From: Streptomyces davaonensis JCM 4913
Lineage (GTDB): Bacteria; Actinomycetota; Actinomycetes; Streptomycetales; Streptomycetaceae
Assembly: GCF_000349325.1 (NCBI RefSeq)
Contig: NC_020504.1
Location: 5,924,053 to 5,988,052 of the forward strand
DNA length: 64,000 bases
Reading direction: 5' to 3'
Each line of letters begins with the position of its first letter. Position 1 is the stretch's first letter. The notes beneath the pieces were generated by a model, which saw only the letters and a list, made by a program, of their open reading frames with translations, did no database searches and was not told where the DNA came from. Shown here piece after piece: positions 51,285 through 61,266 of the stretch. Both the position numbers and the translations under genes were made by a program.

Positions 51285-52076
51285 GTGCTCTCACGTCTCT
51301 CGCGTCCCCAGGCCCTCGTCGTCTGCGCCGTGCCGGTCGTGGCGCTGATCGCCACGGCCGCGCTCGCGCCGCTGCCGTTCGCGCTCACGCAGCCCGGGAT
51401 GACGGCGAACGTGCTGGGGGAGAACAAGGGCGAGCCGGTGATCACGATCTCCGGGGCGGCGACCCGGGACACCAGCGGGCAGCTGCGGATGACGACGATC
51501 GAGGCGACCGGCCCCGACACGAGCGTCTCGCTCGGCGACCTGCTCGACTCCTGGTTCCGCACCGACCGCGCCGTCATGCCCCGGGACGCGGTCTACCCCA
51601 GCGACAAGAGCACCAAGGAGATCGAGAAGTACAACACCGAGCAGATGCGCGAGTCCCAGGACGCCGCCTCCGAGGCCGCCCTGAACTACCTCGACCTCGA
51701 CCCGGCCAAGGTCAAGGTCGACCTGGAGCTCGCCGACGTCGGCGGCCCCAGCGCCGGTCTGCTCTTCTCCCTCGGCATCGTCGACAAGCTGGACGGCGAC
51801 GGCTCCGGCGGCGATCTCACCGGCGGCCGCACCGTCGCCGGTACGGGCACCATCGACGCCGACGGCAAGGTCGGCGCGGTCGGCGGCGTCGCCCTGAAGA
51901 CCCAGGCCGCCCGCCGCGACGGCGCGACGGTGTTCCTGGTCCCCAAGGCGGAGTGCTCCGACGCCAAGGCCGAACTCCCCGAGGGCCTGCGCCTGATCCC
52001 GGTCACCACCCTCAAGGGCGCCGTCGACTCCCTGATCGCCCTGGAGAAGGGCAACGGGAAGGTCCCGAGCTGCTAG
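51285..52076 (+). CDS. Exported Lon-like (S16) serine protease without PDZ domain
   Basis: A 263-residue protein anchored by an N-terminal membrane helix (~10-30). The C-terminal half is the Lon proteolytic fold: DVGGPSAGLLFSLGIVDKL with nucleophile Ser156 and GKVGAVGGVALKTQAA with the dyad Lys205. Relatives of the YlbL type have ~340-360 residues with a PDZ domain between membrane helix and protease; here that region is too short and shows no PDZ. It would act outside the membrane. Its last four bases overlap the end of the convergent small gene. Confidence 0.85.
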   Translation: MLSRLSRPQALVVCAVPVVALIATAALAPLPFALTQPGMTANVLGENKGEPVITISGAATRDTSGQLRMTTIEATGPDTSVSLGDLLDSWFRTDRAVMPRDAVYPSDKSTKEIEKYNTEQMRESQDAASEAALNYLDLDPAKVKVDLELADVGGPSAGLLFSLGIVDKLDGDGSGGDLTGGRTVAGTGTIDADGKVGAVGGVALKTQAARRDGATVFLVPKAECSDAKAELPEGLRLIPVTTLKGAVDSLIALEKGNGKVPSC

Positions 52077-52255
52077 TGCGCCAGTACCGGCCTGGGGGTC
52101 GCCAGACGCAGGCCCACTTCTACGAGGGCCCAGCCGAGCCGGGCACGGACGTCGTACGGCTGCCGCGCCTCGGCGGCGAGTCGATGTGCCTCCGCCTGGG
52201 CGCGCAGCTCGGCGGCGCGGGCGTGGTGCAGGGCGAGGTGCGTCTCGGGATGCAT
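52073..52255 (-). CDS. Small conserved hypothetical protein, 60 residues
   Basis: A helical, Ala/Arg/His-rich protein (MHPETHLALHHARAAELRAQ). Similar short proteins follow ArsR-type genes in other Streptomyces, as far as I recall. AGAGG lies nine bases before the ATG, and the gene starts 13 bases after the regulator's stop, so the two are probably co-transcribed. Function unknown; it may be a membrane-free accessory of the regulator. Confidence 0.65.
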   Translation of the reverse strand: MHPETHLALHHARAAELRAQAEAHRLAAEARQPYDVRARLGWALVEVGLRLATPRPVLAH

Positions 52256-52268
52256 CAGCGGTGACCTC

Positions 52269-52856
52269 TCACGCGGTACGGACAGGGAAAAGGTGGGTGT
52301 GGACGCGTACCTGCTCGGCGTCGGGGGCGTCCTCGGCCGGGGCCAGGGCGCGGTAGCTGTCGACGAGTTCGTGCATTTTGCTGATCAGCTCGACAGCGAG
52401 TTCGGGGGTCAGTCGTAGCGTCATGTCGCTCAGGTCGGTGGAGCGGTGCCAGGCGTCGGGCCAGTCGTGGGCGGTTCCGAGGTAGGTCGCGACTTCCTGG
52501 GTGTGGATGTTCGCCACTTCGTGGATGAACAGGTCGGCCGCCCCGCGCACGGCCGGGTCGGGGTGGTGGTGCAGGGAGTCGTCGAACTGCACGCTCCCGT
52601 GCGCCGACCGCCACCAGCGCTCCCGCCCCTTGCCGTGCTCGGGAGCGTCCTCGATGAAGCCGTACTCGGCGAGCTGCCGCAGGTGGTAGCTGGTCGCGCC
52701 GCTGGATTCGCCCAGCGCGGCGGCCAGTTGGGAGGCGGTCGCCGGTCCTCCGCGTCGTAGGGCGTTGAGGAGGGCCATGCGCAAGGGGTGCGCCAGGCCG
52801 CGCAGCGAACGGGCGTCCAGCACACGGGGATTCAGTTCATCTGCGGGATCGGGCAT
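52269..52856 (-). CDS. ArsR-type winged-helix transcriptional regulator
   Basis: A 195-residue regulator. The N-terminal ~85 residues are an HTH_20-type winged helix: VLDARSLRGLAHPLRMALLN, GPATASQLAAALGESSGATS, YHLRQLAEYGFIED, then WRSAHG. The C-terminal ~110 residues are helical and would bind an effector or dimerise. The ATG at 52856 is chosen; the frame continues into the operator region upstream. A striking symmetric dyad begins five bases upstream, suggesting autorepression. It is followed by a small co-transcribed gene and lies downstream of the osmoprotectant operon. Confidence 0.88.
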   Translation of the reverse strand: MPDPADELNPRVLDARSLRGLAHPLRMALLNALRRGGPATASQLAAALGESSGATSYHLRQLAEYGFIEDAPEHGKGRERWWRSAHGSVQFDDSLHHHPDPAVRGAADLFIHEVANIHTQEVATYLGTAHDWPDAWHRSTDLSDMTLRLTPELAVELISKMHELVDSYRALAPAEDAPDAEQVRVHTHLFPVRTA

Positions 52857-52860
52857 GCGT

Positions 52861-52904
52861 ACAAAGGTAACGTTGCAAAGAGAGCTTTGCAACGCCTTCT
52901 TTGT
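52861..52904. promoter_or_regulatory. 44-bp nested dyad, presumed ArsR-type operator
   Basis: Inner arms CGTTGCAAAG (52871-52880) and CTTTGCAACG (52885-52894) are perfect around AGAG. Outer arms ACAAAG (52861-52866) and CTTTGT (52899-52904) share exactly the same centre. Together they give four TTRCAAAG-like half-sites. It is AT-rich against a very GC-rich background and fills the gap between the regulator's start codon and the 3' end of the osmoprotectant operon. Confidence 0.8.
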
Positions 52905-52907
52905 AAC

Positions 52908-53867
52908 TCACCCTTCCTTGACGAACCCCTCCTCCTTCATCCAGTCCAGCGCCACCTCGTGCGGGTCCTCGCCGTCCACGTCGACCTTCGCGTTCAGCTC
53001 CTGCGCCACCGTGTTGTTCAGGCGTGCGGTCACCGGGGCCAGTAGCTCTGCGATCGCCGGATACTCCTTCAGCGTCCCGGAGTTGATCTCCGGCGCCGCG
53101 TTGTAATTGGGGAAGAACTTCCGGTCGTCCTCCATGACCACCAGGTTCATGGACTTGATGCGGCCGTCCGTGGTGAAGACCTCCCCGTAGGTGCAACTCC
53201 CCTTCGCCGCCTGGGTGTAGATGATCCCGGTGTCCATCTGCGTGATGTTCCCGGCCGGGATGCTCATCCCGTACGCCTTCTCCATGCCAGGCAGGCCGTC
53301 GGCCCGGTTGGCGAATTCGCTCTCCACGCACAGCGTCACCGCGCCGGGGTCGGTCGCGGCCAGCTCCGCCACGTCGGAGAGGGTCTTCGTGCCGTACTTC
53401 TCGAAGTTGTCCTGGTTCATCGCCAGCGCGTACGTATTGTTCAGGGCGGACGGCTCCAGCCAGGTCAGCCCGTTCCTCAGATCGGCCTTCCGCACCGCCT
53501 CCCACTGCGCGTGCGGGTTGTCGATGGGCTCGCTGTTGCCCAGGTACGTGATCCAGGCGGTGCCCGTGTACTCGTACATCCCGTCCGCGTCCCCCGACTT
53601 GACCGCCTCCCGCGCCCCGATCGACCCCTGAATACCGGTCCGGTCGAGCACCTCCGCGCCCGCCGCCTCCCAGGCGATGCCCATGATCGCGCCGAGGATC
53701 AGCTGCTCGGTGAACTCCTTCGAGGTCACCGTCAGCTCGGCGCCCTTCAGCGGCTCGCCCTTGCCGATCGAACCGGGGACGACGTCGTCGACCATCGGCG
53801 AACCGCTCGTCAGCCCGCACCCCGACAGCAAAGCCCCGGTCAGCAGCAGACACCCACCCCGTCTCAC
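52908..53867 (-). CDS. Quaternary-amine ABC importer, substrate-binding lipoprotein
   Basis: A 319-residue OpuCC/ProX-type binding protein. The signal peptide ends LLSGC (Cys17 lipidated). The mature part has LTVTSKEFTEQLILGAIMG, DGMYEYTGTAWITYLG and NTYALAMNQDNFEKYGTKTL, typical of glycine betaine/carnitine/choline-binding OpuAC proteins. The GTG at 53867 follows GGAGGTGGGG and overlaps the stop of the permease gene. Last gene of the operon. It brings in osmoprotectants; the exact ligand is open. Confidence 0.9.
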   Translation of the reverse strand: MRRGGCLLLTGALLSGCGLTSGSPMVDDVVPGSIGKGEPLKGAELTVTSKEFTEQLILGAIMGIAWEAAGAEVLDRTGIQGSIGAREAVKSGDADGMYEYTGTAWITYLGNSEPIDNPHAQWEAVRKADLRNGLTWLEPSALNNTYALAMNQDNFEKYGTKTLSDVAELAATDPGAVTLCVESEFANRADGLPGMEKAYGMSIPAGNITQMDTGIIYTQAAKGSCTYGEVFTTDGRIKSMNLVVMEDDRKFFPNYNAAPEINSGTLKEYPAIAELLAPVTARLNNTVAQELNAKVDVDGEDPHEVALDWMKEEGFVKEG

Positions 53868-54718
53868 GTCCCCACCTCCAACCCCCGCGGCCGCAGCAGC
53901 AGTTCGGCGAGCGAGGCCAGCCAGTCCACCAGCAGGGCCAGCGACACCGTGAGGATCGAGCCGAGCACCAGGACCGGCATGCGCTGGGTGGTGATCCCCG
54001 TGGTGATCAGCACCCCGAGGCCGCCGCCCCCGCCGAACGTGGCCAGCGTCGCCGTACCGACGTTCAGGACGAGGGCCGTGCGGACGCCGGCCAGGATCAG
54101 GGGGACCGCCAAGGGCATCTCGACGCGGGACAGCACCCCCAGCGGGGACATGCCGATGCCGCGTGCCGCCTCCAGCAACGTCGGATCGTTCGCCTTCAGG
54201 CCCGCGATCGTGTTCGCCAGCACCGGCAGGACGGCATAGACGGTGATGCCGATCAGGGCCGCCTTCGTGCCGGTGCCGAGCCAGATCACCAACAGGGCGA
54301 GCAGGCCGATCGCCGGAGTCGCCTGGCCCATGTTGGCCACGGCCATCGCCACCGGGGTCGCCTTGCGGAAGGCCTTGCGGGTCAGCAGGACGCCCAGCGG
54401 GATGGCGATGATCAGCACGAAGAAGGTGGAGATCACCGTCAGCTCCACGTGCTGCCACAGGGCTTTCGACACCTGCCCGTCGGAGAGCGCGTTCTCGGAG
54501 ATCGGGTCCAGGTCGGCCTGCGCGAACCACAGCCAGGTCGCCAGCAGCAGCGCCACCAGCAGGGCCGGCAGGACGGTCAGCTGCTGCCAGGTCACCCGGC
54601 GCGCGGTGACCGCCGGTGGCGGCGGCGCCTCCTGCTCGGCCTCGCCCTCGTCGCGGAAGGCGAGCCCCTTGACCTCGTGCTCGCCCTCCGGGCGCTCTTG
54701 CTCGGGAGAGGTGGTCAC
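53864..54718 (-). CDS. Quaternary-amine ABC importer, permease 2
   Basis: A 284-residue permease with a hydrophilic ~50-residue N-terminus and six membrane helices. The OpuC-type loop is LVIWLGTGTKAALIGITVYA then ANTIAGLKANDPTLLEAARG, the ATPase-contact EAA region. Starts at a GTG overlapping the ATPase stop (GTGA) and ends overlapping the binding-protein start. Confidence 0.9.
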   Translation of the reverse strand: MTTSPEQERPEGEHEVKGLAFRDEGEAEQEAPPPPAVTARRVTWQQLTVLPALLVALLLATWLWFAQADLDPISENALSDGQVSKALWQHVELTVISTFFVLIIAIPLGVLLTRKAFRKATPVAMAVANMGQATPAIGLLALLVIWLGTGTKAALIGITVYAVLPVLANTIAGLKANDPTLLEAARGIGMSPLGVLSRVEMPLAVPLILAGVRTALVLNVGTATLATFGGGGGLGVLITTGITTQRMPVLVLGSILTVSLALLVDWLASLAELLLRPRGLEVGT

Positions 54719-55953
54719 GCCTTCGTCTCCCCTCCGTCGCCCTCCTGCTCGGCGTGCGTCTGGGAGGAACGCGCCGACTCCAGCTCGTGCTGGTGCTCCA
54801 TCGCCTCCAGGCGGTCCGCCTCCAGCAGTTCGTGCACGGAGTTCATGAGGGTCTCCATGTCGACGACGCCGTCGTACTCGCCGCGCCGTCCGGTGACCGC
54901 GACCCGGCCCGCGTTGTCGGTGAGGACCGCCTCCAGGGCGTCGCGGAGGGTGGCGTCCCGGGTCACCGTGTCGTGCACCAGGGTGCCCGCGCGGGCGAGC
55001 GAGCCCTTGGCCCGCATCAGATCGCCGCGGCGCAGCCACTTGTAGGGGCGGCGGCGCTTGTCGAGCAGGAGGATCTCGTTGGTGCCGCTGGACCGGAGCC
55101 TGTTGAAGATCTCCTGGAGCGGATCGTCGACGGTGACCGTCGGATAGTCGGTGATCTCCACATCCCGTACCCGGGTCAGATTCAGCCGCTTCAGTGCCGC
55201 CCCGGCGCCGACGAACCCCGAGACGAAGTCGTCGGCGGGGTTGGTGAGGATCGCCTCCGGGGTGTCGAACTGAGCGATGTGCGAGCGTTCGCGCAGCACG
55301 GCGATCCGGTCGCCCAGCTTGATCGCCTCGTCGAAGTCATGGGTGACGAAGACGATCGTCTTGTGCAGCTCGTGCTGAAGCCTGATCAACTCGTCCTGGA
55401 GATGGTCCCGGGTGATCGGGTCGACCGCGCCGAACGGCTCGTCCATCAGCAGCACCGGGGGATCGGCGGCCAGCGCCCGCGCCACGCCGACACGCTGCTG
55501 CTGGCCGCCGGAGAGCTGCCGGGGATAGCGGCCGTGGAACTCGCCGGGGTCGAGACCGACCAGGTCCAGCAGCTCCTCCACCCGGTTCTTGATCCGCCCC
55601 TTCGGCCAGCCGATCATGCGCGGCACCAGACCGATGTTCTGCGCGACCGTCATGTGCGGGAAGAGACCGGCCGACTGGATCGCGTAGCCGACCTTGCGGC
55701 GCAGCTTCACCGGGTCGATGTCGGTGACGTCCTCGCCGTTGATGCGGATCCGGCCGCCGGTCGGTTCGATCAGCCGGTTGATCATCTTGAGCGTCGTGGA
55801 CTTCCCGCACCCGGACGGCCCGACGAAGATGACGGTCTCGCCCGCCTGGATCTCCATGTTCACGTTGTCGACGGCCGGAGCGGGACTGCCCGGATACCGC
55901 TTGGAGAGGTTCTCCAGCTCAATAGAGGCGCCGGAGGCGCTGGCCTCAGGCAC
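54715..55953 (-). CDS. Quaternary-amine ABC importer, ATP-binding protein with CBS domains
   Basis: A 412-residue ABC ATPase: Walker A GPSGCGKST, signature LSGGQQQRVGVARA, Walker B LLMDEPFGAVD, switch VTHDFDEA. The C-terminal ~150 residues contain paired CBS domains (TVDDPLQEIFNRLRSSGTNE, DATLRDALEAVLTDNAGRVA), which in OpuA-type ATPases sense ionic strength or c-di-AMP. The GTG start has GGGGGAT upstream. It overlaps both neighbours by a few bases. Confidence 0.93.
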   Translation of the reverse strand: MPEASASGASIELENLSKRYPGSPAPAVDNVNMEIQAGETVIFVGPSGCGKSTTLKMINRLIEPTGGRIRINGEDVTDIDPVKLRRKVGYAIQSAGLFPHMTVAQNIGLVPRMIGWPKGRIKNRVEELLDLVGLDPGEFHGRYPRQLSGGQQQRVGVARALAADPPVLLMDEPFGAVDPITRDHLQDELIRLQHELHKTIVFVTHDFDEAIKLGDRIAVLRERSHIAQFDTPEAILTNPADDFVSGFVGAGAALKRLNLTRVRDVEITDYPTVTVDDPLQEIFNRLRSSGTNEILLLDKRRRPYKWLRRGDLMRAKGSLARAGTLVHDTVTRDATLRDALEAVLTDNAGRVAVTGRRGEYDGVVDMETLMNSVHELLEADRLEAMEHQHELESARSSQTHAEQEGDGGETKA

Positions 55954-56593
55954 GGATCCCCCTCGGAATGGTCAGTCGTCCGAGCAGGACGTACGCGGCG
56001 TCGAAGAGCAGGGCGAGGACGATGATCCCGAGCGTGCCCGCGAGGACCTGGTTGAGCGCGTTCTTGCTGCCCAGCGAGGCGATCCCGCGGAAGATCTCGT
56101 TGCCGAGGCCGGGCCCGGAGGCGTAGGCGGCGATGGCCGCGATGCCCATCAGCATCTGCGTGGAAACCCGGATGCCGGTCAGGATCGGCGGCCAGGCCAG
56201 CGGCAGTTCGATCCGCGCCAGCCGGGTCAGCCGGGACATCCCGATGCCCTTGGCCGCGTCCACCAGGGTCGGATCGACCCCGCGCAGCCCGACGATCGCG
56301 TTGCGCACGATCGGCAGCAGTCCGTACAGGGTCAGCGCGATCACCGTGGGCGGTACGCCCAGGCCCACGATCGGGATGAGCAGACCGATCATGGCGAGCG
56401 AGGGAATGGTCAGGATGGTCGAGGTGGTCGTCGTCGCGATGTTCCCGCCCAGCTCGCTGCGGTAGGTGAGCACTCCGATCAGCACGCCCAGCACGGTCGC
56501 GACGACCATGCACTGGAAGACGGCGCTCGCGTGCTGATAGGCGTCGGTGAGCAACTGCTGGTGACGCGTGCTCAAGTACTCCCAGAAGGTCAC
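55946..56593 (-). CDS. Quaternary-amine ABC importer, permease 1
   Basis: A ~215-residue OpuC-type permease with five or six membrane helices and EAA loop NAIVGLRGVDPTLVDAAKGI. A GTG at 56602 is also in frame, but GGAGGGG is placed correctly (eight bases) only for the GTG at 56593, so that start is preferred. First transporter gene, 21 bases after the Lrp gene stop, implying co-transcription with it. Confidence 0.88.
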   Translation of the reverse strand: MTFWEYLSTRHQQLLTDAYQHASAVFQCMVVATVLGVLIGVLTYRSELGGNIATTTTSTILTIPSLAMIGLLIPIVGLGVPPTVIALTLYGLLPIVRNAIVGLRGVDPTLVDAAKGIGMSRLTRLARIELPLAWPPILTGIRVSTQMLMGIAAIAAYASGPGLGNEIFRGIASLGSKNALNQVLAGTLGIIVLALLFDAAYVLLGRLTIPRGIRA

Positions 56594-56614
56594 ATCGCTC
56601 ACCCCTCCGGTCGG

Positions 56615-57091
56615 CTAGCTCCGCTGATCCTCCGCCGCCTGCTCCACCAGCGGGATGATCCGCAGCGGAACGGGGTTCTCCATCACGATCGCGGTGGCGG
56701 CCCGGACGATCCCATCAAAACCGACAACCCGGTCGATGACCCGTTGCAGATCGGCGTTCGAGCGCGCCACGAGCCGGCACAGCATGTCCCCGCTGCCGGT
56801 GGTCGTGTGCAGCTCCAGCACCTCTGGAACCGTCGCCAAGTGGGCCCGTACGTCGCGCCCTTGGCCCTGCCGGATCTGGAGCGTGGCGAAGGCGGTGACC
56901 GGATAGCCGAGCGCCGCCGGGTCCACCTGCGGACCGAAGCCCCGGATGACTCCGTTCGACTGAAGCCGGTCCAGGCGCGCCTGCACGGTCCCGCGGGCCA
57001 CTCCCAGCCGCCGGGACATCTCCAGCACCCCGATCCGCGGCTCCCGCGCGAGCAGCACGATGATGCGCCCGTCCAGATGATCGATCGCCAT
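56615..57091 (-). CDS. Lrp/AsnC-family transcriptional regulator
   Basis: A 158-residue regulator with an AsnC-type helix-turn-helix (LDGRIIVLLAREPRIGVLEM, RRLGVARGTVQARLDRLQ) and a RAM ligand domain (VLELHTTTGSGDMLCRLVAR). The ATG at 57091 follows GGGAGGG; the upstream ATG is less likely. It diverges from hppD and is co-directional with the osmoprotectant transporter, so it could control either tyrosine degradation, osmolyte uptake or both. Repeated TTGCG motifs fill the divergent gap. Confidence 0.9.
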   Translation of the reverse strand: MAIDHLDGRIIVLLAREPRIGVLEMSRRLGVARGTVQARLDRLQSNGVIRGFGPQVDPAALGYPVTAFATLQIRQGQGRDVRAHLATVPEVLELHTTTGSGDMLCRLVARSNADLQRVIDRVVGFDGIVRAATAIVMENPVPLRIIPLVEQAAEDQRS

Positions 57092-57145
57092 GGGCCCTCC
57101 CGGCACTGGTCATCCTGTACAGAAAGCCCGCGGAGACGGGCGTAA

Positions 57146-58360
<1,215 letters not shown>

Positions 58361-58367
58361 GGCCCGT

Positions 58368-59777
58368 CTAGGGCCCGTCAGGCTCCTCAGGCGCCTCCAG
58401 TGAGGGCTCGCCCAGCTCGTCCAGAGCCTGGCGTGCCCTCGGCGCGTGCAGCTTCGAGAAGTACGGATTGATCCGCAGCGCCTCTTCGAGATGCCGCCGA
58501 GCGGGACCGGCCAGCTCCAGGCCCCGCTCGATCATCCCGCGGTGGTAGACGTACAGCGCGCTGCGCACCCCGCCGCCCTTGGTCCCGTCCGTCGCGATCT
58601 TCGCGAACCGCAGCGCCTCCTCGCCCTCCCCGGCCCGGTGCAGCGCCCACCCCAGCGCGTCGGCCACCGCGATCCCCGGCTGCCGCTCCCACTCGGCCCG
58701 CAGCCGTCGTACGGCAGACTCCGGATTCCCGTGGTCCGCCTCCAACAGGCCCAGCACCAGCTCCTCGTCGGCCCCGCCCGCGGCGGCGCCGCGCACCCGC
58801 TCGCGCAGCAGGTCGTACTGCACCCGCGCCGCCTGCCCGAGCCCCAGGGAGTCGTACAACTCGCCAAGTTCCAGGGCGTACTGGGGGAGCGGCTGCTTGG
58901 CGAGCGCCACCCGGTAGGCGTTCAGCGCCTCCGTCGTACGGCCCAGCGCCGCCAGCGCCCGGCCCTGTCCGGCGAGCGCGGCCCGCTGGTCGGGGTCGAG
59001 GCGGACGGCCTCCTGGAAGTGCCGCAGCGCCCCGTCCCGGTCGCCGCGCTCCCAGGCCAGCTGCCCGCCCCGTTCCAGATAGGCGGCCCGCTCGGCCGGT
59101 GCCTCCGCCAAGGCCGCCGCGTCGGAGAGGGCGGCCGCCGCGTCCTCGCGCCAACCGTGGTCCCGGTACACGGCACCGGCCCGCGCCAGCACCGCCGGAC
59201 CCGAGCCCAGCTCCAGCATCCGGTCCAGGGACTTCTTGGCCGCCTTGTAGTCGCCGAGCCCCGTGTACGTGTCGATCAGCAGGGGGTACGTCGTCCAGCG
59301 CCTTGGCGCCAGTTTCCGCGCGGCCTCGCCCCACCGCCGCGCGGCGGGGAAGTCACGGCGCGCGTTCGCCAGCGCGGCAAGACCGCCGAGGGCCTCCACA
59401 TTGCCCTTCGCCCGCACCTTCAGCGAGGTGCGCAGCACCCGCTCCGCCTTCGGGTAGTACGCCGGATCCGCCGTCCGCCGCCCCTGCTCCACATAGGCCG
59501 CCCCGAGCACCGCCCAGGACTCCGCGTCCCTCGGATGGCCCCGCAGATGGCTCTCCCGCTCGTCGATCAGCACCGCCAGGTCGGGCAGCGCGGCCGGGAC
59601 ACCCGTGGTCACCGCTGCCAGCGCCTGCGCGCCCGGCGTCGGCGCGGGCGGCTCGCCCCCGGTCCGCCCCCACGGCAGCAGCACCAGCACCCCGCCGAGC
59701 ACGGCACACCCCACGACCGAACCGACCAGCACCCGTCGGCGGTACCACGGGCGCCGCTCCTCCTGTTCGTTCTCCAT
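58368..59777 (-). CDS. Membrane-anchored tetratricopeptide-repeat protein
   Basis: A ~469-residue protein: a short Arg-rich cytoplasmic start (ENEQEERRPWYRRR), one membrane helix (~17-36), then a long row of TPR helices (for example AESWAVLGAAYVEQGRRTAD, LDPDQRAALAGQGRALAALG, QYALELGELYDSLGLGQAAR). TPR domains scaffold protein complexes; here on the outer face if the helix is a simple anchor. A GTG nine bases upstream is an alternative start. It is convergent with hppD; the two stop codons lie in an 11-base tandem repeat. Confidence 0.82.
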   Translation of the reverse strand: MENEQEERRPWYRRRVLVGSVVGCAVLGGVLVLLPWGRTGGEPPAPTPGAQALAAVTTGVPAALPDLAVLIDERESHLRGHPRDAESWAVLGAAYVEQGRRTADPAYYPKAERVLRTSLKVRAKGNVEALGGLAALANARRDFPAARRWGEAARKLAPRRWTTYPLLIDTYTGLGDYKAAKKSLDRMLELGSGPAVLARAGAVYRDHGWREDAAAALSDAAALAEAPAERAAYLERGGQLAWERGDRDGALRHFQEAVRLDPDQRAALAGQGRALAALGRTTEALNAYRVALAKQPLPQYALELGELYDSLGLGQAARVQYDLLRERVRGAAAGGADEELVLGLLEADHGNPESAVRRLRAEWERQPGIAVADALGWALHRAGEGEEALRFAKIATDGTKGGGVRSALYVYHRGMIERGLELAGPARRHLEEALRINPYFSKLHAPRARQALDELGEPSLEAPEEPDGP

Positions 59778-59875
59778 GGCGCTCACTGTGCGTCAGTACG
59801 ACGACCACATTCCCGTACCGAAAGCCCCTCGCCGACGGGGTTCACACCGATGGCCCCCGGTGTCAGGCTGTGATC

Positions 59876-61246
59876 ATGAGCCACGACCTCGTTCACCGTC
59901 TGCTCACCGGCCTGCCCGCCGAGGCGGTGCTCACCGACCCCGACATCACGGCCTCCTACGCCAACGACATGGCGAGCTTCTGTCCGGCCGGCGCCCCGGC
60001 CGTGGTCGTGCTGCCGCGCACGGTCGAGCAGGTCCAGCACGTCATGCGCACCGCCACCGAGCTGCGCGTCCCGGTCGTCCCGCAGGGCGCCCGCACGGGC
60101 CTGTCCGGCGGCGCCAACGCCACCGACGGCTGCATCGTGCTCTCCCTGACCAAGATGGACCGCATCCTGGAGATCAGCCCGGTCGACCGGATCGCCGTCG
60201 TCGAACCGGGCGTCGTCAACGCCGACCTCTCCCGTGCGGTCGGCGAACACGGGCTCTACTACCCGCCGGACCCCTCCAGCTGGGAGACCTGCACGATCGG
60301 CGGGAACATCGGCACCGCCTCGGGCGGACTGTGCTGTGTGAAGTACGGGGTGACGGCCGAGTACGTCCTCGGCCTCGACGTCGTGCTGGCCGACGGACGC
60401 CTGATGTCCACCGGCCGCCGCACCGCGAAGGGCGTCGCGGGCTACGACCTGACCCGGCTGTTCGTCGGCTCCGAGGGCTCGCTCGGCATCGTCGTACGGG
60501 CGGTCCTCGCGCTGAAGCCGCGGCCGCCCCGACAGCTCGTGCTGGCCGCCGAGTTCGCCTCCGCGGCCGCCGCCTGCGACGCGGTGTGCCGGATCATGGC
60601 CGGCGGACACGTCCCGTCCCTCCTCGAACTGATGGACCGTACGACCGTCAAGGCGGTCAACGACCTGGCGCACATGGGGCTGCCGGAGACCACCGAGGCG
60701 CTGCTGCTCGCCGCCTTCGACACCCCCGACCCCGCCCCCGACCTCGCCGCGGTCGGCGCGCTGTGCGAGGCCGCCGGGGCCACCCAGGTGGTGCCCGCCG
60801 ACGACGCGGCCGAGTCCGAACTGCTCCTCCAGGCCCGGCGGTTGTCGCTGACGGCGCTGGAGGCGGTCAGGGGCGTGACGATGATCGACGACGTGTGCGT
60901 GCCCCGCTCGCGGCTCGGCGACATGCTCGACGGGGTCGAGCGGATCGCCGAGAAGTACAAGCTGACCATCGGCGTCGTCGCACACGCGGGTGACGGCAAC
61001 ACCCACCCCACGGTCTGCTTCGAGCCGAACGACGAGGACGAGTCCCGGCGCGCCCGCGAGTCCTTCGACGAGATCATGGCGCTGGGCCTGGAACTCGGCG
61101 GCACCATCACCGGCGAGCACGGCGTCGGTGTCCTGAAGAAGGAGTGGCTGGCGCGCGAGATCGGCCCCGTCGGAGTCGAGATGCAGCGCGGGATCAAGGA
61201 GGTCTTCGACCCCCTCGGCCTCCTCAACCCGGGCAAGCTGTTCTGA
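59876..61246 (+). CDS. FAD-linked oxidase, GlcD/lactate dehydrogenase type
   Basis: A 456-residue flavoprotein. The PCMH-type FAD domain contains VVPQGARTGLSGGANATDGC, ETCTIGGNIGTASGGLCCVK and LFVGSEGSLGIVVRA; the C-terminal FAD-oxidase domain ends with HAGDGNTHPTVCF, TGEHGVGVLKKEWL and DPLGLLNPGKLF. It oxidises a 2-hydroxy acid such as glycolate or D-lactate. No GlcE/GlcF partner is adjacent, so it may act as a single-subunit dehydrogenase. A -10-like CAGGCT lies six bases before the ATG at 59876 and no ribosome binding site is seen. Confidence 0.9.
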   Translation: MSHDLVHRLLTGLPAEAVLTDPDITASYANDMASFCPAGAPAVVVLPRTVEQVQHVMRTATELRVPVVPQGARTGLSGGANATDGCIVLSLTKMDRILEISPVDRIAVVEPGVVNADLSRAVGEHGLYYPPDPSSWETCTIGGNIGTASGGLCCVKYGVTAEYVLGLDVVLADGRLMSTGRRTAKGVAGYDLTRLFVGSEGSLGIVVRAVLALKPRPPRQLVLAAEFASAAAACDAVCRIMAGGHVPSLLELMDRTTVKAVNDLAHMGLPETTEALLLAAFDTPDPAPDLAAVGALCEAAGATQVVPADDAAESELLLQARRLSLTALEAVRGVTMIDDVCVPRSRLGDMLDGVERIAEKYKLTIGVVAHAGDGNTHPTVCFEPNDEDESRRARESFDEIMALGLELGGTITGEHGVGVLKKEWLAREIGPVGVEMQRGIKEVFDPLGLLNPGKLF

Positions 61247-61266
61247 GCCCGTACAGGCCCTACGGC

